Source of the DNA: Streptomyces justiciae
GTDB lineage: Bacteria > Actinomycetota > Actinomycetes > Streptomycetales > Streptomycetaceae
Reading direction: 5' to 3'
Assembly: GCF_015163075.1 (NCBI RefSeq)
Contig: NZ_JADDXU010000022.1
Span: 1-64,000, forward strand
DNA: 64,000 nucleotides
The translations under genes and the position numbers were made by a program. This document shows, one piece after another, positions 1 through 8,081 of this stretch. How positions within the stretch are numbered: the first letter of the stretch is position 1; every line of letters begins with the position of its first letter. The notes under the pieces are model-generated. The model saw only the letters and a program-made list of their open reading frames with translations, made no database searches and had not been told where the DNA came from.

Positions 1-929
1 TCCAACAGTCCCGTCTCCCGCAGCTCCTGCCAGAAGGCGTCGGGCACCGGCGTCGCGAACTGGTCGGCACAGTCGTGGACTTCGGCCGCCGAGCGGGCGC
101 CGACCAGCACGCTCGTGATGGCGGGGTGGGCGGCGCAGAAGGCCAGGGCGGCCGCGCGCAGACTGATGCCGTGCCGCTCGGCGGCCTCCTTCATGCGCAG
201 GGCCCGGTTCAGCAACTCCTCCGGCGCCCGGGTGTAGTTGTACGTCGCTCCGGGCGTCGGGTCCGCCAGCAGACCGGAGTTGAAGGCGCCGCCGACGACG
301 ACGGAGGTGCCCTTCGCGAGCGCGGCGGGGAGCAACTCGGTGCCGGCGCTCTGGTCGAGCAGGGTGTAGCGGCCGGCGCACAGCACCACGTCGACGTCCG
401 TGTCACGGACGAAGCGGGTGAGCATCTCGGCCTGGTTCATGCCGGCGCCGATCGCGCCGACGACGCCCTCCGCGCGGAGCTTCTCCAGGGCCGGGTAGCC
501 CTCGCGGAAGGCCTGTTCAGCGTGGTCGTCGGGGTCGTGGAGATAGACGACGTCGACGCGGTCGAGGCCGAGGCGTTCCAGGCTCGCCTCGAGGGTGCGT
601 CGTATGCCGTCCTCGGTGAAGTCCCAGACCCGGCGGTGGGTGGCGGGGACGGCGAAGCCGTGCGCCAGGTCGTCGCCGCCAGCGGTCGACGGCTCCAGGC
701 GGCGGCCGACCTTCGTCGAGATCAGGTACTCGTCGCGCGGGTGCTCGCGCAGGGCCGCGCCGAGGCGGCGCTCGGACAGGCCGAGGCCGTAGTGGGGGGC
801 GGTGTCGTAGTAGCGGATGCCGCGGTCCCAGGCGGCTGTCACCGCCGCGTGCGCCTGCTCGTCGGAGACCTCCGAGAAGAGGTTGCCCAGGCCGGCGGCT
901 CCGAAGCCGAGCCCTCGCGGGGTCCTCAC
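1..929 (-). CDS. Aldo/keto reductase, probable L-fucose (D-threo-aldose) 1-dehydrogenase, 3' end outside window
   Basis: A GTG at 929 opens a frame that stays open to the left edge (about 309 codons), so the C-terminus is missing. The AKR catalytic tetrad is visible: Asp and Tyr in DTAPHYG, Lys in ISTKVGR and His in VYLHD. The overall pattern resembles the bacterial D-threo-aldose/L-fucose dehydrogenase branch of the family. The start overlaps the stop of the upstream SDR by 4 bp (GTGA), which implies translational coupling as the last visible gene of the fucose operon. The likely role is NAD(P)-dependent oxidation of L-fucose to its lactone, the first step of the non-phosphorylating pathway. 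The AKR family is clear from the sequence; the substrate is inferred from the L-fuconate dehydratase two genes upstream. Confidence 0.82.
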   Translation of the reverse strand, partial: MRTPRGLGFGAAGLGNLFSEVSDEQAHAAVTAAWDRGIRYYDTAPHYGLGLSERRLGAALREHPRDEYLISTKVGRRLEPSTAGGDDLAHGFAVPATHRRVWDFTEDGIRRTLEASLERLGLDRVDVVYLHDPDDHAEQAFREGYPALEKLRAEGVVGAIGAGMNQAEMLTRFVRDTDVDVVLCAGRYTLLDQSAGTELLPAALAKGTSVVVGGAFNSGLLADPTPGATYNYTRAPEELLNRALRMKEAAERHGISLRAAALAFCAAHPAITSVLVGARSAAEVHDCADQFATPVPDAFWQELRETGLL

Positions 930-1681
930 CGGCCCGCCGGGCGCAGGCGCAGGCCCTGCATGCCGCCGTCGACGGCGAGGGAGGTGCCCGTGGTGGCACC
1001 GGAGAGCGGGCTCGCCAAGTAGGCGATGGCCCCCGCGACTTCGTCGGCCGAGACCAGGCGGCCGGTGGGCTGGCGGGCCTCCAGGGCGGCGCGTTCGGCG
1101 GCGGGGTCCGGGGCCTTGTCGAGGAGGCGGCCGATCCACGGGGTGTCCGCCGTACCGGGGTTGACGCAGTTGACGCGGATGCCCTCGCGGACGTGGTCGG
1201 CGGCCATGGCGAGGGTCAGTGAGTACACCGCGCCCTTGGTCGCGCTGTAGAGGGCGCGTTGCGGGAGGCCCGCGGTGGCGGCGATGGAGCAGGTGTTGAC
1301 GATCGCCGCGTGCGACGACCGGCGCAGGTGCGGGAGGGCGGCGCGGGCGGCGCGGACCATGCCGACGACGTTGACGTCCAGGACGCGGTGCCATTCGGCG
1401 TCGTCGTTGTCCTCGACGGTGCCCTGGGCGCCGATCCCCGCGTTGTTGACCAGGACGTCGAGGCCGCCGAGTTCGGCGACGGCGGCGGCGACCGCCTCGC
1501 GGACGGAGGCGTCGTCGGTGACGTCGGCCTGGTAGCCGAGCAGGGGCTTGGTCACGGACGACGGGTCGAGGTCGAGGACGGCGACCTGGGCGCCGCGCGC
1601 GGCCAGGAGTTCCGCGGTGGCCCGGCCGATGCCGGAGGCGCCACCGGTCACCAGGGCCCTGAGGCCCTCGAAGTCGGTCAT
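926..1681 (-). CDS. SDR family oxidoreductase, probable 2-keto-3-deoxy-L-fuconate dehydrogenase
   Basis: This 251-residue classical short-chain dehydrogenase has the cofactor motif TGGASGIG near residue 12, an NNAG motif, a catalytic YSATK and a C-terminal AVDGGM. Its ATG overlaps the stop of the upstream fuconate dehydratase by 4 bp and its own stop overlaps the next start by 4 bp, so it sits in a tightly coupled operon. In the L-fucose oxidation pathway known from Xanthomonas, the product of L-fuconate dehydratase (2-keto-3-deoxy-L-fuconate) is oxidised at C4 by an SDR of this size. That is the role I infer. An L-fucose dehydrogenase role is the main alternative, because SDR members of that activity also exist. 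Confidence 0.85.
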   Translation of the reverse strand: MTDFEGLRALVTGGASGIGRATAELLAARGAQVAVLDLDPSSVTKPLLGYQADVTDDASVREAVAAAVAELGGLDVLVNNAGIGAQGTVEDNDDAEWHRVLDVNVVGMVRAARAALPHLRRSSHAAIVNTCSIAATAGLPQRALYSATKGAVYSLTLAMAADHVREGIRVNCVNPGTADTPWIGRLLDKAPDPAAERAALEARQPTGRLVSADEVAGAIAYLASPLSGATTGTSLAVDGGMQGLRLRPAGR

Positions 1682-3027
1682 GCCGCGTGTCCCTTCTTGT
1701 TCGCTTCGTCGGCGAGATCTTCTGCCCAGAAGGCGCCGTCCGGGAACGTGTAGCGCGCGATCGACTCGGGCCGCATGGCGGCCGAGAAGCCCGGGGCGGT
1801 GGGTGCCGTGTAGTGACCCTCCCTGATCACCACCGGGTCAAGGAAGTGGTCGTGCAGATGGTCGACGTACTCGATGACGCGGTCCTCGGTGGTGCCGGTG
1901 ACGGCTACGTAGTCGAACATCGACAGGTGCTGGACGAGTTCGCACAGGCCGACGCCGCCCGCGTGCGGGCAGACCGGGACGCCGAACTTGGCGGCGAGCA
2001 GCAGGATGGCGAGGTTCTCGTGGACGCCGCCGACCCGGGCCGCGTCGATCTGGACGACGTCGAGGGCGCCCGCCTGGAGGAGCTGCTTGAAGACGACCCG
2101 GTTCTGGACGTGCTCGCCGGTGGCGACCTTGACCGGGGCGACGGCCCTGCGGACGGCCGCGTGGCCGAGGATGTCGTCGGGGCTGGTGGGCTCCTCGATC
2201 CAGTACGGGTCGAACTCGGCGAGGGCCTTGGTCCAGCGGACGGCCTCGTCGACGTCCCAGCGCTGGTTGGCGTCGATCGCGATGCGGATGTCGGGACCGA
2301 CGACGGCGCGGGCGACCCGGCAGCGCCGGATGTCGTCGTCGAGGTCGGCGCCGACCTTCAGCTTGATCTGCCGGAAGCCGTCGGCGACGGCCTCGGTGGC
2401 GAGGCGGGTGAGCTTGGCGTCGTCGTAGCCGAGCCAGCCCGGGGAGGTGGTGTAGGCGGGGTAGCCGCGTTCGAGGAGGCTGCTGATTCGTTCCTGCGCG
2501 CCCTCCCGGCCGCGACGGAGAAGGGCCAGCGCCTCCTCGGGCGTCAGCGCGTCCGTGAGGTACCGGAAGTCGATCTGACGGACCAGCCACTCCGGCTCGG
2601 CGTCGGCGAGGAACCGCCACAAGGGCTTCTCGGCGCGCTTGGCGGCGAGGTCCCACACGGCGTTGACGACCGCGCCGATCGCCATGTGCATCACGCCCTT
2701 CTCGGGCCCGAGCCAGCGCAGTTGGCTGTCGCCGATCAGGTCGCGGTTCAGGGTCCCGGGGTCGGCGCACAGCTCCTCGACGGACCGTCCGACCACGTGG
2801 TGCCGCAGCGCGTGGATGGCGGCCACCTGGACCTCGTTGCCCCGCCCGATGGTGAAGCTGAAGCCGTGCCCCTCGTGCCCGTCCCCGGCGTCGGTGCGCA
2901 GGACGACGTACGCGGCCGAGTAGTCGGGGTCCGGGTTCATCGCGTCGGAGCCGTCGAGCTCGCGTGAGGTCGGGAAACGGATGTCGTGGGTGTCGACCGC
3001 GGTGATGCGGGCGGGGGTCGGTGACAC
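1678..3027 (-). CDS. fucD: L-fuconate dehydratase (enolase superfamily)
   Basis: This enzyme should remove water from L-fuconate to give 2-keto-3-deoxy-L-fuconate in the cytoplasm. The 449-residue product has the family's signature N-terminus (SRELDGSDAMNPDPDYS) shared with bacterial FucD and human ENOSF1. The mandelate-racemase-type barrel follows: KLKVGAD with the KxK-like acid/base lysine, IDANQRW and WIEEPTSPDD metal ligands, and ATGEHVQNR. The GTG at 3027 is chosen because it follows an AAAGG-type site and begins at the family's usual N-terminus. It lies 26 bp after the permease gene and overlaps the next gene by 4 bp. Size and motifs match the family closely, so this is the anchor for calling the whole module fucose catabolism. 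Confidence 0.93.
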   Translation of the reverse strand: MSPTPARITAVDTHDIRFPTSRELDGSDAMNPDPDYSAAYVVLRTDAGDGHEGHGFSFTIGRGNEVQVAAIHALRHHVVGRSVEELCADPGTLNRDLIGDSQLRWLGPEKGVMHMAIGAVVNAVWDLAAKRAEKPLWRFLADAEPEWLVRQIDFRYLTDALTPEEALALLRRGREGAQERISSLLERGYPAYTTSPGWLGYDDAKLTRLATEAVADGFRQIKLKVGADLDDDIRRCRVARAVVGPDIRIAIDANQRWDVDEAVRWTKALAEFDPYWIEEPTSPDDILGHAAVRRAVAPVKVATGEHVQNRVVFKQLLQAGALDVVQIDAARVGGVHENLAILLLAAKFGVPVCPHAGGVGLCELVQHLSMFDYVAVTGTTEDRVIEYVDHLHDHFLDPVVIREGHYTAPTAPGFSAAMRPESIARYTFPDGAFWAEDLADEANKKGHAA

Positions 3028-3053
3028 GGAGGGCCTTTCAGTAGGTGACGGGG

Positions 3054-4079
3054 TCAGTCCTGGGCGCGGCCGGTGGTGACGCGGGCGATCATGAGGGCGA
3101 GGAGGATGATTCCGCCGTAGATGGCGTCGATCCAGAAGGACGGCACCTGGGCCATGGTGAGCATCGTCTTGACGACGCCGAGCAGGAGTACGCCGGTCAG
3201 GGCGCCGAACATGGTTCCCCGGCCGCCGTCGAGGCTGATGCCTCCGATCACGGCTGCGGCGAACACCGTGAAGATCATGTTCTGGCCCTGGTTGGCGCCG
3301 ATCGCACCGACGTAGCCCGTGTACATGAGGCCACCGATCGAGGCGAGCACTCCGGCCACGACGTACACCCCGAGCCGGACGCGGTCGACGCGGATGCCGG
3401 CCGCGCGGGCGGCCTCCAGGTTGCCGCCGATCGCGTACAGCGCGCGGCCGATCCGGTGGTACTTGAGCACGAGTCCGGCAATGGCGAAGGCCACGGCAGC
3501 CACCCACACCGACATCGGGACTCGCAGGAAGGTGGTGGTGGCCAACGAGAAGAACGAGTCCGGCATGCCGAACAGCGTCTTGCCCTTGGTCGCGCCGACC
3601 AGAAGACCACGCAGGATGATCAGCATGGCCAGGGTGACGATGAAGGCGTTGAGCTTCACCTTCACCACGAGAATGCCGTTGAACGCCCCGATGACCGCTC
3701 CGACCAAGGGGATGGCCAGCAGGGCGACGGCGGCGGGCAGCTCCGTACCCCATCCGGCCTGCGCGGCGGGCAGCACCAGGAGCGCCGCCACCGCCGGAGC
3801 GATGCCGACCACCGACTCCAGTGACAGGTCGAACTTGCCGGTGATGAGCACCAGCGACTCGGCGAGCACGACCATCGCCAGCGCGGCGGACGAGGCCAGG
3901 ATGGAGACCAGGGTGGCTTCGGTGAAGAAGGAGTCGTTGAGCACGGCGCCGAGCACGAGGAGCAGCAACAGCGCCGGTACGAGCGCCAGTTCGCGCGCCC
4001 GGCGCAACAGCACCGCACGAGCCGCTCCCGCCTCGGGCAAGCGCACCTGCTTCACCGGCGGAGCCTTGGTGTCAGCCAT
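3054..4079 (-). CDS. Sugar ABC transporter permease, RbsC type (probable L-fucose)
   Basis: This is a 341-residue integral membrane protein of the RbsC/AraH class (BPD_transp_2), with about eight to ten hydrophobic segments. It carries the family's late conserved stretch around AAAVIGGISLDGGRGT and the loop LITGKFDLSLESVVG. Its ATG overlaps the 3' end of the ATPase gene by 8 bp, and the fucD gene follows after 26 bp. It should form the membrane channel that works with the upstream ATPase and lipoprotein. The substrate, L-fucose, is inferred only from the linked catabolic genes. Confidence 0.9.
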   Translation of the reverse strand: MADTKAPPVKQVRLPEAGAARAVLLRRARELALVPALLLLLVLGAVLNDSFFTEATLVSILASSAALAMVVLAESLVLITGKFDLSLESVVGIAPAVAALLVLPAAQAGWGTELPAAVALLAIPLVGAVIGAFNGILVVKVKLNAFIVTLAMLIILRGLLVGATKGKTLFGMPDSFFSLATTTFLRVPMSVWVAAVAFAIAGLVLKYHRIGRALYAIGGNLEAARAAGIRVDRVRLGVYVVAGVLASIGGLMYTGYVGAIGANQGQNMIFTVFAAAVIGGISLDGGRGTMFGALTGVLLLGVVKTMLTMAQVPSFWIDAIYGGIILLALMIARVTTGRAQD

Positions 4080-5565
4080 GGTGGTCCACTCCTTCGATGG
4101 AGGCGATGAGCTCGTGGTCGCGCCAGCCGGCCGGGTGCTCGGCGACCACGCGGCCGTGGAAGAGGACGAGGACGCGGTCGCAGCGGCGCAGGTCGTCGAG
4201 TTCGTCGGAGACGACGAGGACGGCGGTGCCCTCGTCGCGGGCGCTGTCCACGTGGGCGAGCAGTGACTCCTTGGACTTCACGTCGACGCCCGCGGTGGGG
4301 TTGATGAGGACGAGGAGACGGGGGTCGGAGGCGAGGGCGCGGGCCATGACGACCTTCTGCGCGTTGCCGCCGGACAGGTCGGAGACGGGCTGGTCGGGGC
4401 CCTCGGTGTGGATGTCGAGGCGGTCGATCAGTTCGGCGGCGAAGCCTCGTTTGCGGTCGCTGCCGACGAAGCCGAAGCGGCCGAGCCGGTCGAGGACGCT
4501 CATGGTGGCGTTGTCGCCGATGCTCATGCCGAAGACCAGGCCCTGGCCGTGCCGGTCGCGGGGGACGCAGCCGACGCCGGCCTTCAGGGAGGCCTGCACG
4601 TCACCGAACGGCAGCTGCTCGCCGTCGAGTTGAGCGGTACCGCTCGTCGGTGTGTGCAGTCCCGTGAACGACTCGGCGAGCTCGATCTTGCCGCTGCCGC
4701 TGATGCCGGCGAGCCCGACGACCTCGCCGCGCCGGACGGTCAGGTCGATGTCCTGGTAGGCGTCGGAGGTGAGGCCGCGGGCGTCGAGCAGGACGGGGGC
4801 CTTCTGGTCGACGTCCCTGCCGCGCACGGCCTGTTCGGCGACCGTCTCCCCCGCCATGGCCTCCACCAGCGCGGCCCGCGGAAGGTCCGCCACGGGTGCC
4901 GTGGTGATCCAGCGGGCGTCGCGGAGGACGGTGACGGTCTGGCAGACCTCGTAGACCTCCTGGAGGTGGTGGGAGATGAACAGGAAGGTGACGCCGGACT
5001 CCTGGAGGGCCCGCATCCGGGTGAAGAGCCGTTCGATCTCCCGGTTGTCGAGCTGGGCGGTCGGCTCGTCGAGGACGATGAAGCGGGCGCCGAAGCTCAA
5101 CGCCCGGGCGATCTCCACCATTTGGCGGTCCTCGACCTTGAGGTCGGAGGTGCGCGCCTCCGGGTCGACGTGGACGTCCCAGGTGTCGAGGAGTTCGGCG
5201 GCATCGGCGCGGAGTCTGCGCCAGCTGATGAAGCCGCGGTGCAGGGGCTGGCGGTTGATGAACAGGTTCTCGGCGACGGTGAGTTCGGGGACGACGGTCG
5301 GCTTCTGGTAGACGCAGGCGACTCGGCGCCGCCAGGCGTCCCGGTCGGTGAGCGCGGGCGCCGGTTCGCCGTCGAAGCGGACCGTGCCCTCGTCGGGTGA
5401 CTGGAGGCCGGTGAGGATGTTCACCAGCGTCGACTTGCCGGCGCCGTTGCGGCCGACGAGGGCGTGCGACTCGCGCGGGAGGACGGTGAGCCGGCCGTCG
5501 GCGAGGGCGGTCGTGGGGCCGTACCGCTTGACGATGCCCTGGGCTTCTACGAGTGCCGTGGTCAT
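4072..5565 (-). CDS. Sugar ABC transporter ATP-binding protein, RbsA type (two NBDs)
   Basis: The 497-residue protein has two fused nucleotide-binding domains, as in RbsA/XylG. The first has an intact Walker A (GRNGAGKST, about residues 38-46), a Q-loop YQKP, Walker B (FIVLDEPTAQLD) and a His switch in FISHH. The second has the degenerate P-loop GISGSGKIE and an LSGGNAQK signature, and its Walker B position reads LLVLINPTAGVD, with Asn where Glu usually follows Asp. Such asymmetry is normal for the family. The ATG at 5565 overlaps the lipoprotein stop by 4 bp. It should power uptake of the sugar bound by the adjacent lipoprotein. Confidence 0.93.
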   Translation of the reverse strand: MTTALVEAQGIVKRYGPTTALADGRLTVLPRESHALVGRNGAGKSTLVNILTGLQSPDEGTVRFDGEPAPALTDRDAWRRRVACVYQKPTVVPELTVAENLFINRQPLHRGFISWRRLRADAAELLDTWDVHVDPEARTSDLKVEDRQMVEIARALSFGARFIVLDEPTAQLDNREIERLFTRMRALQESGVTFLFISHHLQEVYEVCQTVTVLRDARWITTAPVADLPRAALVEAMAGETVAEQAVRGRDVDQKAPVLLDARGLTSDAYQDIDLTVRRGEVVGLAGISGSGKIELAESFTGLHTPTSGTAQLDGEQLPFGDVQASLKAGVGCVPRDRHGQGLVFGMSIGDNATMSVLDRLGRFGFVGSDRKRGFAAELIDRLDIHTEGPDQPVSDLSGGNAQKVVMARALASDPRLLVLINPTAGVDVKSKESLLAHVDSARDEGTAVLVVSDELDDLRRCDRVLVLFHGRVVAEHPAGWRDHELIASIEGVDHHG

Positions 5566-6650
5566 TTGACGGTGTTGCCCCACAGGTCGGGGTCGTCGAC
5601 GTTCTCCTTGGTGACCAGCGGCGCGGGCAACTGGTCCTCCAGGATGCCGCTGGGCAGCTTGACGATCGTCGAACCGTGGTCCGTGGGGCCGGGCTTGAAC
5701 GTCTTCCCCTGCATCGCGGCCTTGATGTAGTACATGCCGTACTTGGCGTAGAGGTCCGCGGGCTGGGAGACGGTGGCGTCGATCTCGCCCTTGCGGATGG
5801 CGTCGTACTCCTGCGGGATGCCGTCGTTGGAGACGATCGTGATGTGCCCGGACTGCCCGGCCGTCTTCAGCATGCCCTTGGACTTCAGGGTCTGGAGGGT
5901 CGGCGCGAGGTAGACGCCGCCGGCCTGCATGTAGATGCCCTTGATGTCGGGGTTGGCGTTGAGCAGGGTGTCGAGTTTCGAGGCGGCCGCGTCGGACTCC
6001 CACTTGGCGGGGATCTCCAGCACCTTGAGCTTGGGGAAGTTCTTCTTCACACAGGCGCGGAACGCCTCCGAGCGGTCACGGCCGTTGACCGAGGCGAGGT
6101 CGCCCATGATCTGCACGACCTTGCCGGAGGGGATCTGCTTGCCGAGGTACTGGCAGGCCTTCTCGCCGTACGCGACGTTGTTCGCGCGGACGACCATGGC
6201 GACCTTGCCCTTGTCGGGGGCCACGTCGACGGCGACCACGGGCACGCCCTTGCGTTCCGCCTGGTCCAGGCCGGCTTCGATGGCGGCGCTGTCCAGCGGG
6301 GCGACGACCAGGCCCTCGACGCCCTGGTTGAGTTCGGTGTTGATGTCGGTGATCTGCTGCGACGGGTCGCTGTTGGAGTTGACGGTCTTGAGCGCGTCGA
6401 CTCCTTCGGACTTCGCCATCTTGGGGACGTAGTCGTTGTACGACTGCCAGAACGGCGAGGTGAGCAGGGGCAGGATCACCCCGACCTTGCCGTCCCCGTC
6501 GCCTCCGGCGCTGGTGGAGCCGCCGGTGTCCTTGGTGCTGCCGCATGCCGTGAGCGCGAGTCCGGCGCAGGCGGCCGCAGCCGCCGTACGCACCGCCCAC
6601 GCGGATATTCGCCTGTTGTGCCGTCCGTTCCGCACTGTCCAGCCGGCCAT
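5562..6650 (-). CDS. Sugar ABC transporter substrate-binding lipoprotein (probable L-fucose)
   Basis: A 362-residue precursor with a basic N-terminus, hydrophobic stretch and lipobox LTAC near residue 36, so it is expected to be anchored to the outer face of the membrane. The mature part is a periplasmic-binding fold of the ribose/galactose type: VGVILPLLTSPFWQSY at the start, then VEGLVVAPLDS, a VSNDGIPQEY hinge segment and SQPADLYAKYG. The ATG at 6650 has a GAGGAG site 8 bp upstream. It is the first gene of the putative fucose operon, and the promoter region before it carries half-sites for the divergent FadR-type regulator. Confidence 0.9.
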   Translation of the reverse strand: MAGWTVRNGRHNRRISAWAVRTAAAAACAGLALTACGSTKDTGGSTSAGGDGDGKVGVILPLLTSPFWQSYNDYVPKMAKSEGVDALKTVNSNSDPSQQITDINTELNQGVEGLVVAPLDSAAIEAGLDQAERKGVPVVAVDVAPDKGKVAMVVRANNVAYGEKACQYLGKQIPSGKVVQIMGDLASVNGRDRSEAFRACVKKNFPKLKVLEIPAKWESDAAASKLDTLLNANPDIKGIYMQAGGVYLAPTLQTLKSKGMLKTAGQSGHITIVSNDGIPQEYDAIRKGEIDATVSQPADLYAKYGMYYIKAAMQGKTFKPGPTDHGSTIVKLPSGILEDQLPAPLVTKENVDDPDLWGNTVK

Positions 6651-6697
6651 CTCTCAGCTCCTCGTCGAGCGTGATCGAGCAGATGCCCGCATATTTA

Positions 6698-6784
6698 TCA
6701 GACCACTTCGCCTCCACAACACCCCGCGGAGCCGAATTTCCGCGCACTCTGGCCGTAGTGGTCTGACCACCTCGGTGGTTAGAC
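6698..6784. promoter_or_regulatory. Divergent promoter with FadR-type operator sites
   Basis: The perfect palindrome GTGGTCTGACCAC at 6758-6770 matches the general FadR-subfamily pattern TGGTCNGACCA. A half-site GTGGTTAGAC lies at 6775-6784, and an inverted half-site TCAGACCAC at 6698-6706. The last sits next to an AT-rich ATATTTATC block that could be the -10 region of the lipoprotein operon. The palindrome and the 6775 half-site lie just upstream of the regulator start. This layout suggests that the divergent GntR/FadR protein represses both its own gene and the fucose operon. Confidence 0.65.
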
Positions 6785-6815
6785 TGCGGCGCACGGCGAG
6801 TGGAGGAGTGGTGGC

Positions 6816-7517
6816 GTGGAGGAGACCCCGCAGAAGGGCACGGTGACCCAGCGGGCGATCGAGCAGATCAAGGCGATGATCGCCCAGGGCAGCCTGGAGC
6901 CCGGGCAGCGGCTGCCCACGGAACGGGATCTGGCCGTGCAGCTGGGGATCTCGCGCAGCTCGATGCGGGAGGCGATCCGCGCGCTGACGGTGCTGGGGGT
7001 ACTGGAGGCCCGGCACGGTTCGGGCATCTACGTCACCCAGCTGGAGGCGGGGGATCTGCTGGAGACGTTCGGTGTGGTGGCCGATCTGTCCCGGGGGCCG
7101 CGGCTGGTGGAGCTGCTGGAGGTGCGGCGCATCCTGGAGTCGACGGCGACGGCACTGGCGGCGGCCCGGATCACCCGGGACCAGCTGGCCGAGGTGGAGA
7201 AGCACCTCACGGCGATGAACACCACGGACGACCCCGAGGAGATCCTCGCCCACGACCTCGCCTTCCATCGCGAGATCGCCCTGGCCGCCGGCAACGACAC
7301 GATGGCCGCGATCCTGGAGGGCCTGTCGTCACGCACCTTCCGGGCCCGGGTGTGGCGGGGCTACCAGGAGGAGGGCGCCTTCGAGCGCACCCGCCGGGAA
7401 CACGCGGCCATCCATCGCGCCCTGGTCGCCTACGACCCCGAGGCGGCACGGGCCGCGGCGGCGGCGCATGTGGGTGAGGTGGAGCAGTGGCTGCGGTCGC
7501 AGATCAGTGAGGCCTGA
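6816..7517 (+). CDS. FadR-subfamily GntR transcriptional regulator (probable fucose operon repressor)
   Basis: The 233-residue protein has an N-terminal winged helix (residues about 8-75; LPTERDLAVQLGISRSSMRE recognition region, then GVLEARHGSGIYV wing). A C-terminal all-helical FCD effector domain follows (about 95-225), with metal-ligand candidates in HDLAFHREI and HAAIHRAL. The GTG at 6816 is preceded by GGAGG at a good distance. It is divergent from the fucose importer operon, and a palindrome of the FadR class lies between them. The effector is probably an intermediate of fucose breakdown; that is inference. Confidence 0.92.
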   Translation: MEETPQKGTVTQRAIEQIKAMIAQGSLEPGQRLPTERDLAVQLGISRSSMREAIRALTVLGVLEARHGSGIYVTQLEAGDLLETFGVVADLSRGPRLVELLEVRRILESTATALAAARITRDQLAEVEKHLTAMNTTDDPEEILAHDLAFHREIALAAGNDTMAAILEGLSSRTFRARVWRGYQEEGAFERTRREHAAIHRALVAYDPEAARAAAAAHVGEVEQWLRSQISEA

Positions 7518-7527
7518 CCACAGGGGC

Positions 7528-8004
7528 TCAGTCGCCTGAGAAGCCGAATATCCCCAGGTGGGTCGGCTCCGTGCCGGTGTGTAGGACGACATACAGGCCG
7601 GTCCATCGCATACGGCACTCGTCGAGGAGCGTGTCGCCGGGGCCGAGCCTCTGTGCGAGGGACGCGTAGGCCCCGGTCACCGCGTCCTGGAACTGGTCGG
7701 GCGTGGGGTGCTCGGTGCCGAAGTGGTGTCTGACGCGGTCGGGCGCGAGCGGGCGCAGGGTCCCGTAGTCCTGGACGTCCCGGTCGGACGGGGCGGTGGT
7801 CGTGTGGACGACGCGGTCGATGTCCAGGATCGAGTGGGTCCCCTCCTCCCCCATGAACTCCTCGTCCTCCCAGAGCTCCGCGAGGCTCCCGTACGTGTCG
7901 TCGTCGCCGTACTCCTCCTCGAAGACCTGCGCGTGCAGCGCCTTCAGCGACTCCTCGACGGTCCCCTTGAACGGGGTGACGTACTCCCAACCGCTGGCAC
8001 CCAT
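7528..8004 (-). CDS. Hypothetical acidic protein (158 aa)
   Basis: I do not recognise a named domain. The ATG at 8004 has a strong GGGAGGGGG site just upstream and is preferred over an in-frame ATG at 8028. The product is acidic, with clusters such as FEEEYGDDD and LWEDEEFMGEEG, has no signal peptide or membrane span, and ends near GIFGFSGD. From memory, similar short proteins starting MGASGWEYVTP occur in many Streptomyces, without assigned function. It lies tail to tail with the FadR-type regulator gene (10 bp gap) and probably has its own promoter in the 77 bp before the AlkZ-like gene ends. Confidence 0.75.
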   Translation of the reverse strand: MGASGWEYVTPFKGTVEESLKALHAQVFEEEYGDDDTYGSLAELWEDEEFMGEEGTHSILDIDRVVHTTTAPSDRDVQDYGTLRPLAPDRVRHHFGTEHPTPDQFQDAVTGAYASLAQRLGPGDTLLDECRMRWTGLYVVLHTGTEPTHLGIFGFSGD

Positions 8005-8081
8005 GTGTGCCCCCTCCCGATACGACATCCGCAAGATCGATGCCACTCTAGGGACGGCCACTGACAACGCGGCGAGGACGG

